Below the pieces are notes generated by a model. It searched no databases, was not told the origin of the DNA, and saw only the letters and a program-made list of their open reading frames with translations. The position numbers and the translations under genes are program-made. Below, piece by piece: positions 24,357 to 29,206 of a stretch of 29,206 bases of DNA (its first letter is position 1; every line of letters starts with the position of its first letter). The DNA is from an uncultured Campylobacter sp. (GTDB taxonomy: Bacteria > Campylobacterota > Campylobacteria > Campylobacterales > Campylobacteraceae), in NCBI RefSeq assembly GCF_938045465.1, contig NZ_CALIBF010000208.1, positions 1 through 29,206 on the forward strand, read 5' to 3'.

Positions 24357-25067
24357 ATGAAAAAATTTCGTTCACTGCTGCTGTGTGCGGCGGCGGCTGC
24401 GACTTTGAGCGCCCAAAGCGAGAGTAGTGAGGACAAGGTGGAAAAAATCACTTCGATCGACATCTATGTTTCGCCGTTTTATTCGGCCAAGGAGGGCAAG
24501 CCCGAATACGTGCACGTTTACGAGCCTATCGACGATCTGTTGATGAAAAACGACGTGCCGAGCCTGAAAAAAGCGATCAAAATCATCGAGGACGCCCCGG
24601 ACATGGTCGCTCCGACCACGCTGATGACGGTCGCGGCGCGCGCTTATGATCTGGGGCTTAAGGACGACGCGGTGTTTTGGTTCTACGCGGGCAAAAATCG
24701 CTTCCTAACCTTCGCTCGCGTCATCGATATCAAGGACGAGATGTTTCGCGAGACTGAGTCCGCGAATGCGGCATTTTTGCAGCTAGTCGGCAACGTGGTA
24801 AATCCATATGCATTCTGCGATCTTGCTAAACAGCGCGATGCGGCGGCACGCGCCAGGGACTGGGTCAAGGCGCACCCGTATAAAGCGATATTTGATGAGA
24901 AATTTCCATCGCACTTCGTAGATCGCGCCGCTGCGCTCAAGGCAGCCGAGGACAAAATGGACGCCGCGCTACTTAGGCAGGACGAGTTTTTCGCAGACCC
25001 CGCTAAAAAGGCGGACTTTCTAGCCAAGCGCAAAGCAAATAACGCAGATGAGCGCTTCTGCGATTAG
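24357..25067 (+). CDS. Exported hypothetical protein, 236 aa
   Basis: Signal peptide MKKFRSLLLCAAAAATLSAQ with probable cleavage after LSA, so periplasmic or secreted. The mature part of about 217 residues is charged and mostly helical, without membrane segments. Conserved-looking blocks: IDIYVSPFYSA near the N-terminus, DDAVFWFYAGKNRF in the middle and NPYAFCDLAKQRDAAARARD. The mature protein has two cysteines, each in an FCD context (mid-protein AFCD and the C-terminal RFCD), which could form a disulfide. I do not recognise a named family. It has its own promoter and a terminator overlapping its stop codon, so it is monocistronic. Confidence 0.88.
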   Translation: MKKFRSLLLCAAAAATLSAQSESSEDKVEKITSIDIYVSPFYSAKEGKPEYVHVYEPIDDLLMKNDVPSLKKAIKIIEDAPDMVAPTTLMTVAARAYDLGLKDDAVFWFYAGKNRFLTFARVIDIKDEMFRETESANAAFLQLVGNVVNPYAFCDLAKQRDAAARARDWVKAHPYKAIFDEKFPSHFVDRAAALKAAEDKMDAALLRQDEFFADPAKKADFLAKRKANNADERFCD

Positions 25068-25091
25068 TGCCGCTTAACCAGCGGCACTTTT
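25066..25091 (+). terminator. Terminator overlapping the stop codon of the 236-aa protein gene
   Basis: Perfect 9-bp stem AGTGCCGCT (25066-25074) and AGCGGCACT (25080-25088), 5-base loop, then TTT. The first two stem bases belong to the TAG stop codon, so a terminating ribosome would cover the left arm. Confidence 0.85.
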
Positions 25092-25444
25092 GAAAAATCG
25101 GCATTATTTGAAATTTTTAGCTACCAAAAATTTAGTGTTGCATTTTTATCTCCTCAAACGGATCTGCGCGTGAATTTAAAATTTTATGACGTAGAATTTT
25201 ATCGCTAACGGCACGCAGTGAAGCTTTGATATAAATTAGCCTAGATCTGTTTAAAATTTAGCAGAAGCTCGCACGCAATTCTATTTCGCATAAATTCTAT
25301 CAACAACTAACACAAAATCAGATCAAATATTACTAAAATTCCAGCCGTTTGGCGACGTAAAATTTCACCGCTACCGCCTAAAAATCGAAGTTTTTAAATT
25401 TAGCCGCGCGGCGAAATTTTATCCGTTTTTATATACGAACATTA
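25092..25444. other. Intergenic region, about 350 bp
   Basis: No ORF, hairpin of note or RNA gene seen. AT-rich with scattered AAATTT and AAATTTTA words; the 3' end becomes strongly AT-rich before the next promoter. Confidence 0.6.
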
Positions 25445-25450
25445 TATAAT
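25445..25450 (+). promoter_or_regulatory. Sigma-70 -10 box upstream of the 411-aa W-repeat protein gene
   Basis: Perfect TATAAT inside an AT-rich tract, 27 bases before the ATG, followed by AAGGAGAG at 25467-25474. Confidence 0.65.
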
Positions 25451-25477
25451 TATCAAAATTTTTTACAAGGAGAGAGG

Positions 25478-26713
25478 ATGAAAAAGCTCGCTACGATACT
25501 TGCGCTGCTCTGTGCGGCGGCGTTTGCCAAGGAGTATGAGTATATGGTGCAAAGCATGAGCTACAGCTCACTCGGGCAGCGCAAGGAGAGCACGTATCTA
25601 AGCTACGATGCGGCGGCGCGCAAGCTGGAGCAGATAAGAGATACGAACTCCTCGGACGGCCTAGGCTCTAGCTACAAAGAGATCAGCTACTTTGACGAAA
25701 AGGGGGATATGGTTAAATTTGAAGTATTTAACCTCGATCTTAAAAGCGGCAAGTGGAAAAAAATAGAAGACTACACGGAAAGCGTAAAAGACGGCATCAC
25801 GACGCGCGAGAGCAATTCGGTAGCGGATGACGGCACGCGCAATGCGAGCAAAACCGTCTCTAGCTACGACGGTAACGCGACGCAGGACGTGAGATATAAG
25901 TTTGTAAAGGGCAAATGGCAGAAAGAGAGCATGAACAGATCCGTAAAAAACGCGTGGGATAAGGAGGAGCTTACGATAAGCTTCAAATGGGACGGCAAGA
26001 GCTGGCAGCCCAAAGATAAGATCGAAATTTTCTACGACGCCGCAGGAGAGATGAGCGGATACGTGAGCTACGAGTTTGTAAACGGCGCGTGGCAAAACAG
26101 CGAGCGAGAGATGCTTAACGGCGATCGAAACGGCAGCTACGAGCAGATCCGCAGCACCTTTAAGGACGGCGCGTGGCAAAACGCGACGATGAGCAAGCAC
26201 GAGCTTGATGCCGCGAAAGGCGAGGGGATCGTTACGAGCTTCATCTGGAACGACGAGAAGGGCGCGTGGGATAATATGAGCAAACAGACCGCTATCAAGA
26301 AGGGCGCGGATCTTAATATGACCTCTTATCTGTGGGACGAGCGACTTAAAGATTGGGTCAAAAGCTACTCAAACGGCGAAATTTACGATAAATCGGGCGA
26401 GCGACTACTAGAGCAAAGCTACGAATCAAATTCCAGTAGCGGCAAATACGTCTATAGCTACGACGAGCGCGGCAGCAATACCGCGATGGATATCTACAAG
26501 CTTGATGCGAGCGGCAAATGGGTGCAAACCGGGCGCTCGGAGGCCACTTACGATACTGCAATCTCAGCCGATAGCGTGGGGCACGGAGCCGCGCTGATGA
26601 TGTTTGAGATGCCTAGCATCTACGCGATAACGAGCTTTAAGGAATTTAAGCTTAAAGACGGCAAGTCCGAGCTCATAACGGAGCAGACGTGGAAATATAA
26701 AAAGATAAAGTAG
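25478..26713 (+). CDS. Exported tryptophan-repeat protein, 411 aa (paralogue A)
   Basis: Signal peptide MKKLATILALLCAAAFA, cleavage near residue 17. The mature protein is almost entirely tandem units of about 25-45 residues, each with an aromatic-x-x strand, a Gly-turn and a fixed Trp: LKSGKW, YKFVKGKW, FKWDGKSW, YEFVNGAW, STFKDGAW, FIWNDEKGAW, YLWDERLKDW and KLDASGKW, eight units, often preceded by YDxxG. This suggests beta-hairpin repeats, loosely like YD/RHS-type or Bacteroidota secreted repeat proteins. No cysteine remains after the signal peptide. The C-terminus (SGKW... LKDGK... TWKYKK) aligns by eye with the 453-aa protein at 27488. Function unknown; binding to glycans or peptidoglycan is only a guess. 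A strong hairpin follows the stop. Confidence 0.88.
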   Translation: MKKLATILALLCAAAFAKEYEYMVQSMSYSSLGQRKESTYLSYDAAARKLEQIRDTNSSDGLGSSYKEISYFDEKGDMVKFEVFNLDLKSGKWKKIEDYTESVKDGITTRESNSVADDGTRNASKTVSSYDGNATQDVRYKFVKGKWQKESMNRSVKNAWDKEELTISFKWDGKSWQPKDKIEIFYDAAGEMSGYVSYEFVNGAWQNSEREMLNGDRNGSYEQIRSTFKDGAWQNATMSKHELDAAKGEGIVTSFIWNDEKGAWDNMSKQTAIKKGADLNMTSYLWDERLKDWVKSYSNGEIYDKSGERLLEQSYESNSSSGKYVYSYDERGSNTAMDIYKLDASGKWVQTGRSEATYDTAISADSVGHGAALMMFEMPSIYAITSFKEFKLKDGKSELITEQTWKYKKIK

Positions 26714-26724
26714 CGTTTGAAGAT

Positions 26725-26761
26725 GCGCAGGTAAAATTTCGCGGCTAAATTTTACCTGCGC
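26725..26761 (+). terminator. Perfect 15-bp hairpin after the 411-aa gene, probable terminator
   Basis: Arms GCGCAGGTAAAATTT (26725-26739) and AAATTTTACCTGCGC (26747-26761) are exact reverse complements with a 7-base loop, starting 12 bases past the stop. There is no T-run after the stem; the T-rich part is inside it. It could terminate, stabilise the mRNA end, or be an AAATTT palindrome unit. Confidence 0.55.
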
Positions 26762-26781
26762 GGCCTTACGCGAACGTCGCG

Positions 26782-26932
26782 GTTAAATTTAGCAGGCGCG
26801 GCGCTATTTTATGCGGATGTGGCGTCGCGCAAGCTATGCGTTTAAATTTAGCGGACGAGCAATATTCGTGTGAGTGCCGCGGTTAAAATTTAGCAGGTGC
26901 CGTCACACGAGCTTTACAGTTAAATTTAACGG
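26782..26932. repeat. Four degenerate GTTAAATTTAGCRG repeats
   Basis: Related words at 26782 (GTTAAATTTAGCAGG), 26840 (GTTTAAATTTAGCGG), 26882 (GTTAAAATTTAGCAGG) and 26919 (GTTAAATTTAACGG), each in a GCG-rich frame and in the same orientation. A 16-base palindrome TAAATTTTAAAATTTA follows near 26955. The whole 26714-27025 gap is otherwise empty. Confidence 0.6.
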
Positions 26933-27025
26933 CGCGGATGTTTCGTGCGCTGCGTAAATTTTAAAATTTAAATCCTACGCCGCGACAGGTCCGCACGCAG
27001 CGACGACAAAAGAAAAGGTTGAAAA

Positions 27026-27454
27026 ATGGTTTTAATCAGAGTGGCAAGAGCGGCTATTTCGGCTTTAATTTCGGCGAGTATCTGTTTCGGCGCCGTAGCA
27101 GCGCAAGATCATGGCGCGGCAAGCGAGCAAAAACAAACGGTGCAAGGCGTCCAAGGAGAGGATCTGGCGCCCGCAGACAAGCAGAGTGGCGAAATAAACG
27201 CAACAAAGCGCGCAGACGAGCAAGGCGACGAGGCGCAAAATTTTAAAATCAAAAGGCGCTATTTTCGTAGCTGTTCGTGCCTGCATAAACAAAAATCAAA
27301 GGAGCCCGTCTATCTCTACGATGAAATTTCGCAAGAGCAGGCCGAAAGATCGGCGGCCTATTTCATCGGCTATTTCAAAGAGGGCAAGCTAAGCCGCTAT
27401 GAGAAAATTTACGAAGGCGAGAGAGCTTTTTCGAGCGAGGATATAAAGCGGTAG
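27026..27454 (+). CDS. Exported hypothetical protein, 142 aa
   Basis: Signal peptide (VARAAISALISASICFGAVA) with likely cleavage after AVAA near residue 26. A low-complexity linker of Gln, Glu, Asp, Ala and Lys follows (about 27-72), then a C-terminal segment FKIKRRYFRSCSCLHKQK and YFIGYFKEGKLSRYEKIYEG, the latter in the style of a beta-hairpin as in the neighbouring W-repeat proteins but without Trp. A CxC pair sits near residue 85. AAAAGG precedes the ATG. It ends 33 bases before the 453-aa gene, so the two are probably one operon. The AAATTT word in the linker encodes NFK. Function unknown. Confidence 0.7.
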   Translation: MVLIRVARAAISALISASICFGAVAAQDHGAASEQKQTVQGVQGEDLAPADKQSGEINATKRADEQGDEAQNFKIKRRYFRSCSCLHKQKSKEPVYLYDEISQEQAERSAAYFIGYFKEGKLSRYEKIYEGERAFSSEDIKR

Positions 27455-27487
27455 ACGCAATTTAAAATTTAGATAAAAGGAGCGGTC

Positions 27488-28849
27488 ATGAGAGGTGTTT
27501 TTAAAATTTTGCCCGAGGATGCGGCGGTAAACTCGAGGGCGCGGACGGCGGTTTTCGCAGGCTCCATTTTGGCGGCGACATTAACGCTAGCGATGCCTGC
27601 GGGCGCGACCGAGGCGAGCGAAGCGGCGACGAAATACATAGCGCGGGATAAAATTTGCCTGCAAAAGACGAGCTACAAAACAGAGAGCGGCGCCGTGCCG
27701 CGCTACGAATATGAAGTGAGCCAAAACTACGACGCCAAAACCCGCCGCCTAGAAAAAATCTACAAAAAGAGCGGCGAAGAGGGATCGTCCGTATCTAAAA
27801 GCTTTAGCAAATTTGACGAAAGCGGCGAGCGCGAGATCGAAAATGTCGAATACGACTGGGACGCGAATACAAACAAATTTCGCGAAACGGCGATGAGCAA
27901 GCAGGAGATCGCAAAGGACGGCTCGAAAATTTATTTCAGCCTGCAAAGCAAGGACGGCAAGCCATACGAGGGAGAAAAAGTCGTCGAAAAGCGCGAGGGC
28001 AAAACGGAAATTTTACAAAATTTAACGCTAAAAAAGGGCAGATGGACGCCGACGCACCTTACTAAAAGGATTGTCGATGAAAGCGACAGAAACAATTTCG
28101 TAGCGACCTATGAATGGAACGCCAAAGCGAAAAAATGGATGCCGTACGAAAAATCGATATACCATTACAACGGCGACGTTTACGCGGGCTCCGAAGGCTA
28201 CGCGTGGCACGGCAAATGGGTGCCGCTTACAAAGCACACGGTCTTTGCGGCCGCGGACGGGACGCGCAGCGAGATAAATTTTATATGGAAGGACGGCACA
28301 TGGCAGCGCGATGAAAAGATCTTGCGCAAGATCGAGCCTAAGTATAGGCGCTTTACCGAGCTAAGATCGCGCTGGGACGCCGCAAAAAACGAGTGGAGGG
28401 AGTACTACAAAAACGTGCACGAGGAGACCGAGGAAAGCAGGCCTCTACGCGAGCAAACCGCGCTTTGGCGCGAGGAGCTGCAGCGCTGGGAGGTCGTGTT
28501 TGAAAACGAGTTTAGCTACAACGCGTGCGGCAACGTGATAAAAAATCGCGCGGCCTCCGATGGCAAGCAGTACGAGTATATCTACGACTACGACGAAGCG
28601 AGCAATAACATCTCGATCATCCTGCGCGAGCCCGATGAGAGCGGCAAATGGCGCGAGACGCAAAGGACGCAAAACGTCTTTGAGCGGGATATTTTAGCGC
28701 ACGACGTCCTGGATCGCGGCTTCATCGGCGACTACATAGCCGCGGGCGAAAACGCGATCAAAAGCAGCAAGCAGTATTTTCTAAAAGACGGCGAGTTTAA
28801 GCTAAACGAAACTCGCGAGTGGTTTTACGGCAAATGCGAGCCGCAATAA
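27488..28849 (+). CDS. Exported tryptophan-repeat protein, 453 aa (paralogue B)
   Basis: AAAAGGAG precedes the ATG. An unusually long N-region (about 22 residues) leads into the hydrophobic core TAVFAGSILAATLTLAMPAG, with cleavage likely near residue 40. The mature protein repeats the pattern of the 411-aa neighbour: YDWDANTNKF, LKKGRW, YEWNAKAKKW, YAWHGKW, FIWKDGTW, SRWDAAKNEW, ALWREELQRW and PDESGKW, again about eight units. The C-terminal part (YDYDEASNNISI, SGKWRETQRT, FLKDGEFKLNETREWFYGK) is alignable with paralogue A (YSYDERGSNTAM, SGKWVQTGRS, LKDGKSELITEQTWKYKK). Three cysteines (KICLQ, NACGN, GKCEP) distinguish it from A. Same strand as the 142-aa gene upstream and a small ORF 16 bases downstream. 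Function unknown. Confidence 0.87.
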   Translation: MRGVFKILPEDAAVNSRARTAVFAGSILAATLTLAMPAGATEASEAATKYIARDKICLQKTSYKTESGAVPRYEYEVSQNYDAKTRRLEKIYKKSGEEGSSVSKSFSKFDESGEREIENVEYDWDANTNKFRETAMSKQEIAKDGSKIYFSLQSKDGKPYEGEKVVEKREGKTEILQNLTLKKGRWTPTHLTKRIVDESDRNNFVATYEWNAKAKKWMPYEKSIYHYNGDVYAGSEGYAWHGKWVPLTKHTVFAAADGTRSEINFIWKDGTWQRDEKILRKIEPKYRRFTELRSRWDAAKNEWREYYKNVHEETEESRPLREQTALWREELQRWEVVFENEFSYNACGNVIKNRAASDGKQYEYIYDYDEASNNISIILREPDESGKWRETQRTQNVFERDILAHDVLDRGFIGDYIAAGENAIKSSKQYFLKDGEFKLNETREWFYGKCEPQ

Positions 28850-28865
28850 AATTTAGAAAAGCCTC

Positions 28866-29168
28866 ATGAACGAGCCTTATATCGTTAAAATTTCAGATAG
28901 CGACGCGATGATGTTCGGCTGCGAAGCGGACGAGCGGGTGCGCGAATTTACCGCCAAATTTGACGGCCGGGAGTACGAAAGCGAGTTTGAGCGGACCAGC
29001 TATCTGCTCGGCACGGATGTTTTTATCGAGGTCGCGAGCGAGGAGAGCTTAAATGAAGGCACCTTACGCGCTCAAATTTTAAACGAAAAGGCTTTGGACG
29101 CTGACGGCAGCACGACGTTTTTGAGCCTGCGAGAGTGGGACGGCAAGGGGCATTCGCGCGAGCGATGA
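28866..29168 (+). CDS. Hypothetical cytosolic protein, 100 aa
   Basis: No signal peptide or membrane segment; acidic, mixed alpha/beta composition starting MNEPYIVKISDSDAMMFGCE. It lies 16 bases after the 453-aa exported protein on the same strand with only a weak upstream purine stretch, so it probably depends on the same transcript. The end may not be genuine: directly after its TGA the +1 frame reads EILRAISEDEDGG to the window edge, which looks more protein-like than the stop context, while an ATG overlapping the TGA (29165) opens a third frame. Family not recognised. Confidence 0.6.
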   Translation: MNEPYIVKISDSDAMMFGCEADERVREFTAKFDGREYESEFERTSYLLGTDVFIEVASEESLNEGTLRAQILNEKALDADGSTTFLSLREWDGKGHSRER

Positions 29169-29206
29169 AATTTTACGCGCCATCAGCGAGGATGAGGACG
29201 GCGGCG

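Overview
The window looks like chromosomal DNA of a Campylobacterota organism, most likely a higher-GC oral-type Campylobacter (the C. gracilis / C. showae / C. rectus group). The evidence is protein style (MetK, SstT, Mqo and PepF read like Campylobacter proteins), gene order, and an extreme abundance of AAATTT-type words in otherwise GC-rich intergenic DNA. The species cannot be proven from sequence alone. No rRNA, tRNA, CRISPR array, transposase or integrase was seen.

Layout. (1) 1-1780, minus strand: a nucleotide-sugar dehydrogenase followed by a tightly packed set of very small ORFs and a membrane protein cut by the window edge. (2) 2222-16954, minus strand: a long housekeeping block, read in transcription order as sstT, terminator, pepF, a conserved hypothetical with SspB-like features, uvrD/pcrA, truB, ispE, smpB, a thioredoxin-like lipoprotein, clpS, clpA, aat, ftsI. 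From memory this follows the C. jejuni order metK-sstT-pyrB-pepF-Cj1100-uvrD-truB-csrA-ispE-smpB-trx-clpS-clpA-aat, but pyrB is absent and csrA is replaced by about 795 bp of non-coding sequence. (3) 17099-23769: metK (+), a gene-free kilobase, an orphan TRAP-type solute-binding protein (-), mqo (+) and pyk (+). (4) 24357-29206, plus strand: an accessory group of exported proteins of unknown function, including two paralogues built from about eight tryptophan-anchored repeats each, plus a short cytosolic ORF at the edge.

How the genes fit together. Region 2 is unusually rich in protein quality control: Aat (N-degron tagging), ClpS (N-degron adaptor), ClpA (unfoldase), SmpB (trans-translation), a candidate SspB-like ssrA adaptor and PepF (oligopeptide clearance). 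Region 3 is central carbon and C1 metabolism: SAM synthesis, probable organic-acid capture, malate oxidation to the quinone pool, and pyruvate formation. Region 4 is probably a lineage-specific set of periplasmic or surface proteins.

The main candidates for something undescribed are: the SspB-like protein inside a proteolysis gene cluster; the comb of RAATTY words (AAATTT and relatives) filling intergenic regions, forming a palindrome array before pyk and apparently invading pepF; the secreted W-repeat paralogues; and the micro-operon of overlapping tiny ORFs at the left edge.
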